DNA of 64,000 bases from Parapristionchus giblindavisi (Eukaryota; Nematoda; Chromadorea; Rhabditida; Diplogasteridae): assembly GCA_943737045.1 (NCBI GenBank), contig CALSFV010000231.1, positions 946,343 through 1,010,342 on the forward strand. The letters are read 5' to 3'. The notes beneath the pieces were generated by a model, which was not told the DNA's origin, did not search any database, and saw nothing but the letters and a program-made list of their open reading frames with translations. Positions 24,162 to 34,331 of this stretch are shown piece after piece; the first letter of the stretch is position 1; the number at the start of each line of letters is the position of its first letter. Both the position numbers and the translations under genes were made by a program.

Positions 24162-25271
24162 CAGGGCTGGCTGGGATTTCCGATTATCCGATTTTCCGAA
24201 TTTTCCGATTTTCCGACCTTTTTCGAAAAAATTTGATTTTCCGATTTTCCGAAAAATTTTCGAAAAATTCGGAAAATTTCTAGTGACTAAAATACATGAA
24301 TACAATATTTTTCTGATGAAAATATACATTTTAAAAAAACAAAAATCAGTACTATATTTTTTTCATTACGATATATTGTGTTTATGCTGATCAAAGTATA
24401 CTGTAGTTGAAATTACCATCAATCTTGATAGGTGGCAACTCTTTCCCAGTGAGATTCGCACCCCTTGACTTAACGGTACGACAAAATCAGTTGTGCTTTC
24501 TCCCCTATTCGCTCTCGCCTTTCTCCTAAATATCATTGTTCTTCTCCTTTACCTGTGTAGATCGAGGATGTTTAGTTCTGATGAGAACATTATTTCGCTC
24601 AATCGCTCTCGACTATGAAAATACTGAATAGTTGCTCATTCTCAAAATTAACACCATGGAATACCAACTCAATATTTCACCAACGATGCTGTTATATTTT
24701 TATATTTTAACGAGGGGATGCTCCCAACTTGTACTGGAAAAAATTTTCGATACTTATTACGAATCCGTATTCAGAAAGTGCCTAATCGACCTCTGTATCG
24801 AGAAAATCGGAATTGAAATTTAGCTTGTTAATTCGAAAATTCGTGTAGTTTCCCTCACAAACTATCTGGATTGCATCGGAAAGATCCGGTGATGAAAGGT
24901 AGACTACTGCGAGAGTTCATAGATGAATTCACTAGCCCACCCGGACGGTTTGCACAGGAAACCACACGAATTTCAGAATCAAAATATCGATTTCCTCCAA
25001 ACTCAGGTCGATTAGGCACCTTCTGAAAACGGATTCGTAATCAGCATAGAAATCTGATCCTAGTAATGCTATTGCCATCTCATATGGCCAGGACAAGTTG
25101 CGAGCATACCCATGTAAGTTTCAAAATATACTTGTTGCTAATATTGCTTTTAGTATTTGTAGAAAAATAACAACTTAAATATTTTCCGAAAATTTTCCGA
25201 ATTTTCCGAAAATATCTTCGGAAATTTCCGATTTTCCGATTTTCCGAAAATATTTTTTCCGAACAGCCCTG
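24162..25271. mobile_element. hAT-type element, 1110 bp
   Basis: Ends CAGGGCTGG and CAGCCCTG lie inside an exact 8 bp duplication GTGGACAC (24154-24161 and 25272-25279), the hAT signature. The ends continue as repeated GATTTTCCGA arrays that can pair with each other. The middle (24650-25050) holds a partial inverted repeat and one 63-codon frame. No transposase is seen, so it is non-autonomous. Confidence 0.9.
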
Positions 25272-25458
25272 GTGGACACCCCCAAAAACTAATCTTTCAT
25301 AGGATATCCAGTCGTAGATTTAGATGCTTCTTGTCTAATAGAGTTGTTAATAAATGGAATACTCTTGAACCATTTGTGAAAACCAGACCGTTTTTTGCAA
25401 CTGTGAAACGTAGATATTCGGCCTATGATCCATGAATATCGATTGATTATTCTTCCAG

Positions 25459-25600
25459 GGTGTCCTCCAACGGGCTTACGAGACAGATGCAGTGTGTGTG
25501 CCCTCCTCGTGCTCCTTCTTCTCTGTCTATAAGATCTCATATTCATCCTCATACTACCATCGATGACGTCATCCTCTAAGGATTCTCGTATTGTCATGTT
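25459..25600 (+). pseudogene. LMBR1L: LMBR1 fragment D (block 2 only)
   Basis: TTCCAG acceptor then GVLQRAYETDAVC, frameshifted by a GT expansion. Flanks resemble copy A's introns with the CATAGGTCGAA-type remnant upstream. Confidence 0.65.
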
Positions 25601-25946
25601 CGGTATGATTTGGCTGTTAGTATATCAATCAATCCTAGCGCTCGATATCGGTTTCCTCAATCTTTGATGAGAGCCCGAAACGGCAATTCACCAGGTTGAT
25701 TAGGATATATGAGTGTGTTGGTATTATATAAAACAACTGGCCAGAGACGCCACCCTCGACCACTGGCGCCAAAATGTGGGCGTCTCATGTAAAATTATAG
25801 CTTTTCGAAATTTAGATGAAAAAAAAAAATAAAATTTAGATAAGTGAAGGAAACGGATGAAACAACAATTCACTAGGATTAAAGTTTTTTTTCTTTTCGT
25901 TGCCTTTTGATACCTTTGAATACAAAAGTATATGTTTGCTTATTTA

Positions 25947-26890
25947 CAGTACTGGCCAAAAGGTTATTGACTTTTGGTTTTTTCGCCATAACTTTTTTCA
26001 AACTCAACCAATCGAGTCCAGCTTTTCAGGGATTATTTTGAGAGTATTTTTACGTGTCTTATACAAGCCCTTCCGGTGAATTTTATTTCGATTTTATCAA
26101 AAGTCACAAAAATGAGATTTTCGTTTTCTTCGATTTCTTCGATTTTTTCAACTTATTTTGCCACCAATGTCTGCTATATCGTTTTAAAAAACGTGACACG
26201 GATTCTTGGGAGCAAGAATCTACTGATATCCGAGCGAGAATCCATTCGTTGTGGACGTCAGATGGGATTGTCGGAGGCACTCTGTCACAGCAGTTCCGAG
26301 TATCTGTTTCGACTATCCTGAAGGTCATCAAAACTTCAATCCGCGTTCAAACAATGAAGAAGGTTAATGTACGACCTCGCAAGACGATCACGACATCTGA
26401 TCGTCTGATTATCTGCATCTCGAAGGAGAAACTGAGGCTCACTACAATGGACATCAAGCGAGCTCTAGCGGAGTTTCGCTAAATTGAGGTAGCTAAAGAT
26501 TCAAAACTTGACTGAAAAGATGTTTGAGGTGTCCGTGGACAATGTACACCATCATCGTCGTGCGTCAGATCTGTTCTGACGTCGTCCTGTCAAGAAACCG
26601 CTGATCTCCGAGAAGAATCGCAAATCAAGGATCACATGGGCAAAATAACACTTGCATTGGACCCTCTAACAATAGAAGTAGGTCTTATTCTCAGACGAAA
26701 ACAAGTTTCTGATGATTGGTACGGTGGAAATAAATCATGTTCGTCTTCCTGTTGGCACTGGATAGGATGTGAAATACCAGTATATAGGATGTGAAAAAAA
26801 TGAATCATTGGAGAGGATCCTTGATGCTGTGGGGTTTCCACTCTGAAGCTGGGGTTGACCCCCTCGTACTAGTGAAGAGAACTACCGTCA
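25947..26890 (+). pseudogene. Tc1-like transposon with decayed transposase
   Basis: The left end CAGTACTGGCCAAAAGG follows TA, as in Tc1 elements. A frame to 26481 contains GGTLSQQFRVSVSTILKVIK (helix-turn-helix) and VRPRKTITTSDRLI. Broken frames downstream give RRPVKKPLISEKN, VLFSDETSF (catalytic Asp region) and HWRGSLMLWGF. Several stops and shifts make it inactive. The right end is missing: from about 26897 the sequence instead resembles the inside of the hAT element at 50841-51361. Confidence 0.8.
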
Positions 26891-27176
26891 AAACGAAAAA
26901 AAGTGAAACATTTGTGACAAATTGTGACAAATTGTCACAAAAGTTCACAAAGTTCCTATTTTTAGCGTTTTTCACGCACTTGAAGATGTATTTTCTCAGG
27001 TATTTTAGTGTGGATGTGTTTACCAAATGCAGTAATGTATGACAAAAGTAAAATAATTAATCGGGAGCGCCGCGGTGAAAAATTGGTATACTGTAGCATA
27101 CTGTAGATTCTTACTGTAAAACTACTACCATCGCGCTTTCTTCTAATCATGGATGTACCTTTCATTACATGACTTA
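26891..27176. other. hAT-internal-like fragment and AT-rich spacer
   Basis: AGTGAAACATTTGTG and related motifs match 50980-51120, in the same order. No hAT terminus is seen nearby. Confidence 0.5.
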
Positions 27177-28841
27177 CCACGGGTCTTCTGTAAAAGTGTA
27201 GAAACGATTGCCACTAGGAAAAATTTTTTGTCTCCGATTTCAATGAAAGTCGGTCAGTGGGTGTGGTTGGGGGTCATGAGAAGGCCTAGTCACTTGATTT
27301 GGCCAAAATTGCAGATTATCGATTTTTTGTGATCTACCCTGAAAATGATCATAACTCGGTTCATTTTCATCGGACAGCGAGCTGACAGGTGTCATTCGAA
27401 CCGTATTCTAATTCTATTCAGAAAAGTTGTTTATGTCTCGTTCGCTGCTAAGTCGTCTTCAGGGCGCAAAACGCGAAAACCTGATTTTTTTACCAAAAAG
27501 GTGACCTGTTCTCGAAAATTTTTTCTTGGGTATATCCGTTTTATTGCAAAAATGATGTCTACAAACCACGCACAATATCACTATCTAGTTCATTGCCCGT
27601 ATCTCTTGGCCCGGAGGGTCGATTACTAGATCGCTCATGGACTTAGTCGATTTTTTATCACTTTCCGTTTTTTGATCGTATCTCGCTTCAAAGTTATCCA
27701 ATTACCTTTTCAAAAAAAAAGAAATGATTCTCTCGAAAAGGAGATTGAAAAGTTTAGTATTGTCCAAATTGTTATATCAAGCCGTTTTCGAGTTATTAAA
27801 ATAAAACTTCTCCAATTTCGATTTTTTACCGCTTTCATGTGAAAACATATGTTATTTCCTATCAGAATTCAAACAATTCGACAAATATGTTTGCTTCATA
27901 ATAGAAACCGTAATATAATTGAGCAAGCACTGTGCAGATATCAACATAACAGGTCAAATACGATTATTTCTTGCGGCGTAGAACTCCTCGAAGAGATCCA
28001 CCACCATCTGCTTGGCCACTGGGTCGTAAGGTGCACTCTTCTTCCGAATGCGAAGTCGCATTGGCAGATAGAGGAGAGGAGGGGGAGTTCTCGAACAAAT
28101 GCAATACATGAAAATACAAAAAAATCAAACTATTATTATCGTGCGAATGCTATATGGTCGTTGTTCAACACATGAAAGCGGTAAAAAATCGAAATTGGAG
28201 CAGTTTTCTTTTAATAACTCGAAAACGGCTTGATATAACAATTTGGACAACGCTAAACTTTCAATCTCCTTTTCGAGAGAATCATTTCTCTTTTTTGAAA
28301 AGGTAATTGGATAACTTTGAAGCGAGATACGATCAAAAAACGGAAAGTGATAAAAAATCGACTAAGTCCATGAGCTATCTAGTAATCGACCCTCCGGGCC
28401 AAGAGATACGGGCAATGATCTAGATAGTGATATTGTGCGTGGTTTGTAGACATCATTTTTGCAATAAAACGGATATACCCAAGAAAAAAATTTCGAGAAC
28501 AGGTCACCTTTTTGGTAAAAAAATCAGGTTTTCGCGTTTTGCGCCCTGAAGACGACTTAGCAGCGAACGAGACATAAGCAACTTTTTTGAAGAGAATTAG
28601 AATACGGTTCGAATGACACCTGTCAGCTCGCTGTCCGATGAAAATGAACCGAGTTATGATCATTTTCAGGGTAGATCACAAAAAATCGATAATCTGCAAT
28701 TTTGGCCAAATAAAGTGGCTAGGCCTTCTCATGACCCCCAACCACACCCACTGACCGACTTTCATCGAAATCGGAGACAAAAAAAATTTTCCTAGTGGCA
28801 GAAACGGGCGTTTTTGCTACACTTTTACAAGAGACCCATGA
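27177..28841. mobile_element. Foldback element A (GGGTCTTCTG family)
   Basis: Terminal repeats CCACGGGTCTTCTGTAAAAG and the reverse of CTTTTACAAGAGACCCATGA flank the element within a TA duplication (27175-27176 and 28842-28843). The arms mirror each other around position about 28004 over roughly 780 bp each. The centre holds a short coding-like cargo. Element B (31004-33011) shares the outer few hundred bases but not the core. Confidence 0.9.
27954..28061 (-). CDS. Small coding-like cargo in foldback A loop
   Basis: A 35-codon frame from an ATG at 28061 reads MRLRIRKKSAPYDPVAKQMV then VDLFEEFYAARN. The frame is also open upstream toward the arm. Its composition is protein-like and less AT-rich than the arms. 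It may be a captured gene piece or a transposase relic; not recognised. Confidence 0.35.
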   Translation of the reverse strand: MRLRIRKKSAPYDPVAKQMVVDLFEEFYAARNNRI

Positions 28842-28989
28842 TAAAGTATATTATTATAATAGTATTAATAGTAGTCTGTAAGGTAACGAGGGCCACCATT
28901 CACTACTAATATTAGAAAATGATTGAAACATGAATCGACGGGGCTAATATAAATTTCTAATGACAAAGGGCTCAACCTTGGAATTTAGC

Positions 28990-29082
28990 TTTAAAATCAC
29001 TTGGACAGGAGCATAAAATCAGTAAACTCTCACGAAAAGGCAGAACACCTACATCAATGGAGTCAGTGTTACTGGTGCTCAT
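28990..29082 (-). pseudogene. SRP68: SRP68 exon (SELMALRDEM), 3' part
   Basis: On - it reads AGTAACACTGACTCC and the following exon/intron sequence, matching 47524-47640. It is severed from its 5' half (30891-31003) by the element at 29083-30890. Confidence 0.6.
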
Positions 29083-30890
29083 TTCCTGGGGGGGGGGGGG
29101 TGACATTTCCGCAACCGACATTTCCGCAACCGACATTTCCGCAACCGACATTTCCGCAACGGGGAATAACTCGGTTCGTAGGGGTCATAGAAACTTGGGA
29201 TGGGTATCATTGTGATCAGCATCAGTAGCACTACCGTAATCTACCGTAACCTAGTTCGGTGTTTCAGATCAAGTTCGGTGGGTCAGATCGGGGCATAACT
29301 CGGTTCGTAGGGGTCATAGAAACACGAGATGGGTATCAATGTGATCAGCATCAGCAACACTACAGTAATCTACCGTAACCCGGTTCGGTGGGTCAGATCA
29401 AGTTTGGTGGGTCAGATTTGACTAAAAATTGTCGGAATGGCCATTACGTGTGCGTTATCATTTTGAGCTATTGTAAAATACCGTAATCTACCGTAACCCG
29501 GTTCGATGGGTCAGATCAAGTTCGGTGGGTCAGATTTCACTACAAACTGCCGGAATGGCCACTACATGTGCGAAATCATGATGAGCTATTGCAAACTACC
29601 GTAACCAGGTTCGGTGGGTCAGATCAAGTGCGGTGGGTCAGAACTCAGTATAAATTGTCCAAATGGTCACTATGTGCGGGGTATGATTATAAGTTATTTT
29701 AAATTACCGTAATCCACCGTAATCCGGTTCGGTGGGTCAGATCAAGTGCGATGTATCATATTTCACTAAAAAGTGTCCAAATGGTAGTTTACAATTACTC
29801 ATAATCATACCACGCGCATAGTAATCATTTGGACATTTTTTAGTGAAATCTGAGCCACCGAACTTAATCTGACCCACCGATCCGGGTTATGGTAGATTAC
29901 AGTAGTTTGCAATAGCTGATAATGATATCGCACATGTAGCGGCCATGCAGACAATTTTTACTGAGATCTGACCCGCCGCACTTGATCTGACCCACCGAAC
30001 CTGGTTACGGTAGTTTGCAATAGCTCATCATGATTTCGCACATGTAGTGGCCATTCCGACAATTTTTAGTTAAATCTGACCCACCGAATTTGATCTGACC
30101 CACCGAACCGGGTTACGGTAGATTACTGTAGTTTACAATAGCTCATAATGATATCGCACACGTAGTGGCCATTCCGACAGTTTGTAGTGAAATCTGACCC
30201 ACCGCACTTAATCTGACCCGCCGAACTGGGTTACGGTAGATTACGGTAGTCTACAATAAGTTATAATCATATCACTCACGTATTAGTTATTCCTGCAATT
30301 TAAACTCAAATCTGACCCTTCGCACTTGATCTGACCCACCGAACCGGGTTACGGTAGATTACGGTAGCTCACCATCGCTTGGACGCGTGTGCGGGTGTCG
30401 CGAGGATCTTGGCAGCAAGTCGAGTCTCTGAGGTCTCTGGGGGCGCGTTTGGCGTTCGGAAAACGGCATTGAGGAACGCGATGCAAGGCTCCACCCCGCA
30501 TTAACATTCGAGTGTTGCATCCATTTTAGGACCTCGCTTTCACATGGTTCCGGAAATGGTACCGACTTCGGACCGATTGAGCGCATGGCCGATATGTGGC
30601 CGAGTAGGAAAAGATCAAAGGTCAATTATTGGTTGGATAAATACATGTGATGAGGAGTCGAACGATACCCTTTCCGCTCGTCTTGGATGATTTTGAGCGA
30701 AATCACGCCTCACTGCAAAAATGTAGCGGAGTTAGCAAAGATCCAAGATCAATATGTGACATGATAGTGCTACCGATGCTGATCACAATGATACCCATCC
30801 CATGGTTCTAGGACCCCGACGAGCCGAGTTATTCCCCGTTGCGGAAATGTCGGTTGCGGAAATGCCGTTGCGGAAATGTCACCCCCCCCC
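29083..30890. mobile_element. Foldback element with G/C-run ends
   Basis: The left end is a 13-G run then four copies of a CGACATTTCCGCAAC unit; the right end is the mirror, with three copies and a 9-C run. The arms pair around position about 29991 and consist largely of GGTTCGGTGGGTCAGATCAA units in opposite orientations. It interrupts an SRP68 exon; CTCAT occurs at both edges as a possible target duplication. A GC-richer unique segment (30365-30760) sits inside the right arm. Confidence 0.85.
30359..30625 (-). CDS. Unique ORF inside foldback arm (possible captured gene piece)
   Basis: An 88-codon frame includes SIGPKSVPFPEPCESEVLKW and ends near CCAAGCGATGGTGAGC, which would provide a splice donor. 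The segment has no mirror copy in the other arm and is GC-richer than its surroundings. The product is not recognised. Confidence 0.3.
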   Translation of the reverse strand: MTFDLFLLGHISAMRSIGPKSVPFPEPCESEVLKWMQHSNVNAGWSLASRSSMPFSERQTRPQRPQRLDLLPRSSRHPHTRPSDGELP

Positions 30891-31003
30891 TCATCTCATC
30901 TCTCAGTGCCATTAACTCACTGACTGTCGCCTTGTTTCCACCCTCACGAGAGTTGAAGTCGCACAGACAAAGCTGGGGCTGGATCTCGAGACATCTGCCC
31001 ATA
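30891..31003 (-). pseudogene. SRP68: SRP68 exon (RCLEIQPQL...SELMALRDEM), 5' part
   Basis: On - the frame reads GRCLEIQPQLCLCDFNSREG then NKATVSELMALRDEM. It aligns with human SRP68 VEEISPNIRYCAYNIGDQ followed by INELMQMR. It is bounded by two insertions: foldback B at 31004 and the G/C-run element at 30890. This is among the clearest SRP68 matches here. Confidence 0.8.
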
Positions 31004-31782
31004 ACACGGGTCTTCGGTAAAAGTGTAGCAACGCCTGCCACTAGGAAAACAATTTTGTCTCCGATTTCGATGAAAGTCGGTCAGTGGGTGTGGTTGGGGG
31101 TCATGAGAAGGCCTAGCCACTTGATTTGGCCAAAATTGCAAATTATCGATTTTTTGTGATCTACCTTGAAAATGATCATAATTCGGTTCATTTTCATCGT
31201 ACAATGAACGGACACGTGTCATTCGAACCGTATTCTAATGCTCTCCAAAAAAGTTCTCAAATGTCCGTTCGCTGTTAAGTCGTCTTCAAGGCGAAAAACG
31301 CGAAAAACGAATTTTTTGAACAAAAAGGTGACCTGTTCTCGAAAATTTTCTCTTGAACCCTTCGGTATTATTGCAGAAAACAATTTGTCAGATGACGTAC
31401 AAAGTCGGTATGTAGTTCATTCACCGTATCTCTGTCCCCCCAATACCGTTTAATAGAGTACATGGGACTGCCTTTTTTTTTCGCCTAAGCAGTTTTTTGA
31501 TCGTATTTGTCTTCAAAATGGTCCAATCGACTATATTAAAAAAGGAAAATTATGCTCTCGGAAAGGCGAATAAAAAGTTCTTTCATGATCGAATAGCTAT
31601 GGCAACCCATTTTCGAGTTATTCGAGGAAAAGCACTACACTTTCTCCATTTTCATCGATTCAAATGAATGAATGGAAAGGAAATTATTCATTGTACTACT
31701 AAAAACCATCCAATCGACTTTATTTTTCATTTTACATAAGAAACTGTTATAAAAACAAGCAATCAATATGGAATTATCAACA

Positions 31783-31980
31783 TCAATGATCGAAAACGAG
31801 GGATGTTGACAAGTCAGGGACCTCATCCGTGAACAGAGTGTCTCTCTTGGCTCTTGTGGTGCTCTTCAGCTTCTTCTTTGTCTCCTCCTTCTCCTTCGCT
31901 AGCAGAGTCCGAATGCAGTTCTTGATCTGATCGTGTGACATTCGGTTAGCGGGAATTGGTCCACTATCGGAATCAGTCAA
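31783..31980 (-). CDS. Cargo frame 1 in foldback B (ends TLFTDEVPDLS)
   Basis: A 65-codon frame has a charged core (KEKEETKKKLKSTTRAKRD) and ends TLFTDEVPDLSTSLVFD plus a stop. The last part lies in the arm and is shared with the opposite frame. Its N-terminal half is unique to the loop. Not recognised. Confidence 0.4.
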   Translation of the reverse strand: MTDSDSGPIPANRMSHDQIKNCIRTLLAKEKEETKKKLKSTTRAKRDTLFTDEVPDLSTSLVFDH

Positions 31981-32014
31981 TTAGTACGAGAAGGCACCGA
32001 AGCATCCGAGACCC

Positions 32015-32224
32015 ATGGGATGGGCACTGGACATGGATTTCATCAACGAATGGGAGAAGGAATACGATGAGGAGGGAGGTGGAATTGAGGATGAAGTGAA
32101 AGTACATGAGGATAATCTGACTATCTCCTCCGATGCAATCTACAACTGTATGAAAACCGAGATGAACACTCTGTTCACGGATGAGGTCCCTGACTTGTCA
32201 ACATCCCTCGTTTTCGATCAGTGA
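32015..32224 (+). CDS. Cargo frame 2 in foldback B (ends TLFTDEVPDLS)
   Basis: A 69-codon frame opens MGWALDMDFINEWEKEYDEE, passes an acidic stretch, and ends with the same TLFTDEVPDLSTSLVFD as the opposite-strand frame. The two unique halves may be different parts of one protein, joined to the same tail by arm duplication. Confidence 0.4.
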   Translation: MGWALDMDFINEWEKEYDEEGGGIEDEVKVHEDNLTISSDAIYNCMKTEMNTLFTDEVPDLSTSLVFDQ

Positions 32225-33111
32225 TGTTGATAATTCCATATTGATTGCTTGTTTTTATAACAGTTTCTTATGTAAAATGAAAAATAAAGTCGATTGGATG
32301 GTTTTTAGTAGTACAATGAATAATTTCCTTTCCATTCATTCATTTGAATCGATGAAAAAGGAGAAAGTGTAGTGCTTTTCCTCGAATAACTCGAAAATGG
32401 GTTGCCATAACTATTCGATCATGAAAGAACTTTTTATTCGCCTTTCCGAGAGCATAATTTTCCTTTTTTAATATAGTCGATTGGACCATTTTGAAGACAA
32501 ATACGATCAAAAAACTGCTTAGGCGAAAAAAAAGGCAGTCCCATGTACTCTATTAAACGGTATTGGGGGGACAGAGATACGGTGAATGAACTACATACCG
32601 ACTTTGTACGTCATCTGACAAATTGTTTTCTGCAATAATACCGAAGGGTTCAAGAGAAACTTTTCGAGAACAGGTCACCTTTTTGTTCAAAAAATTCGTT
32701 TTTCGCGTTTTTCGCCCTGAAGACGACTTAACAGCGAACGGGCCATTGAGAACTTTTTTGGAGAGCATTAGATTACGGTTCGAATGACACGTGTCCGTTC
32801 ATTGTACGATGAAAATGAACCGAATTATGATCATTTTCAAGGTAGATCACAAAAAATCGATAATTTGCAATTTTGGCCAAATCAAGTGGCTAGGCCTTCT
32901 CATGACCCCCAACCACACCCACTGACCGACTTTCATCGAAATCGGAGACAAAAAATTTTTCCTAGTGGCAGAACCGACCGTTTTTGCTACACTGTTACAG
33001 GAGACCCGTTATAAAGAATATAATAGTCAAATTATTGTATTATTTTATTTAAACAATCAACAAGATCAAATAAAAAATTCAAAGTATTAACAGTTTTGAC
33101 AGGATTGTGAA

Positions 33112-33175
33112 CATACGTGGGCGGGGTACCTGGAGCTCGATTCTACAGGGGTCATCCGAATGAAAATTGGTTAAA
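33112..33175. mobile_element. CATACGTGGGCGG element fragment
   Basis: CATACGTGGGCGGGGTACCT and following bases match the reversed right end of 15400-15585. Only one end is seen. Confidence 0.5.
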
Positions 33176-33189
33176 TTGGTTTAAAACGA

Positions 33190-33365
33190 GATACAAATTG
33201 ACCAGTTCAGTTCTGGTTTCAGACTTGATGTGTTTTTTTTCAACACTACAATGCATTGCAATGATTTTAATGAATTAATATTGGAGCAGCGACTGGGCGA
33301 TTTACTTGTTCTTTGAACTTTTAAACTATCCTTACCTCAATTCATCACGCTGAATAATCGTCATT
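33190..33365 (-). pseudogene. SRP68: SRP68 fragment (SETRTQL and QRDEL pieces)
   Basis: On - AAACCAGAACTGAACTGGTC encodes the SETRTQLV segment. A second piece ends QRDELR at a GTAAGG donor (33336). The same two pieces lie at 62173-62400. The 13 kb palindrome inserted at 33366, and the continuation resumes at 46450. Confidence 0.6.
33360..33365. repeat. Target-site duplication GTCATT (left)
   Basis: The exact 6 bp match to 46444-46449, immediately outside the two ends of the giant palindrome. Confidence 0.85.
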
Positions 33366-33409
33366 AGTAGTATAGGTCTGTCTCCCGACCAGAAAAAACA
33401 GCTGTCTAT

Positions 33410-33500
33410 AGGATGTTTTTTTGAGATGTTTTTTGAGATGTTTTTTGTTTGTTTTTTAAGTTGTTTTTTGTTTGTTTTTTGAGATGTTTTTTAAGTTGAT
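33410..33500. repeat. Subterminal GTTTTTTGAGAT-type tandem repeats (left)
   Basis: About six imperfect copies of a 12-16 bp T-rich unit lie 45 bp inside the left end; the mirror is at 46310-46400. Subterminal repeats like these are common transposase-binding candidates. Confidence 0.65.
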
Positions 33501-33784
33501 TTTTTTTTGTTTACTTTATCGATTTTTTTGTAGATCAATCAAAATGATAATAATGATTGACAACTCTTATCAGCCAATCAATAAAATCACTCTAATCAAT
33601 TACTACAATAATCAACAGTAATAAACAATAATAAACAGTAATAAACAGTAATCAATAATACAGTAATCAATTTGAAAATCATCACATTATCGATTTTTTG
33701 TAGATCAATGATTCATATTATCGATTATTTGAAGATAAAAAAACAATTGAAATCACAGTAATCAACAAAGACTTACCAGACAGA

Positions 33785-33840
33785 CGCAACCGCACGGTCG
33801 ACTAATGAAGCTATAGACTGAGCTACCTAGGGGCGGGGCC
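33785..33840 (-). repeat. tRNA-like segment in left arm
   Basis: On - CCTAGGTAGCTCAGTCTATA resembles a D-arm/box A; no good box B follows. The mirror copy is at 45970-46025 (+). Confidence 0.35.
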
Positions 33841-34331
33841 TCCTCCCACACATCGAAACTCCGCCCACCCTCTTGCTTTTACATTATCTATCTGCCTAAT
33901 AGAAAAGAGAGAGAGAACCAACAATACTGCCCAGATAGCTTATATAGCAATCACTCCAGTTACCAGTCATAACGAACTGTATACATTATAGTATATAATA
34001 TATACTGAAGCTAAAGGGTGAATGATAGAGAGAGAGATAGGTGTCAAGAGGTACGGAGAGGTACCAAGATAAACGAAGGCCCGGATTAAAGAGGTTAAAG
34101 TCTTTCCCGCTCATCGGTATTGAGAGATATAAACACTCAAACCAGACAACTTGCGAGGCCTTGATTATATGGGTACAGCAAGAGTCATTTCGTAAAAATG
34201 AAGACGGGATTGTGGCAGTACTCGGGATTGTGGCAGTGTCAGAGAGATACAGCAGCCAAATCATTTATTCACTTTCTTTGATGACACACATAATAAACAA
34301 ATCCATTAAATATAAACTGCGACAACCATAG

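Larger units (their letters stand above)
31004..33011. mobile_element. Foldback element B (GGGTCTTCGG family)
   Basis: The ends ACACGGGTCTTCGGTAAAAG and the reverse of ACAGGAGACCCGTTA lie within TA (31002-31003 and 33012-33013). Arms mirror around about 32003. The outer arm matches element A including CGGTCAGTGGGTGTGGTTGG; the inner arm and loop are different. The loop carries two coding-like frames on opposite strands. Confidence 0.9.
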
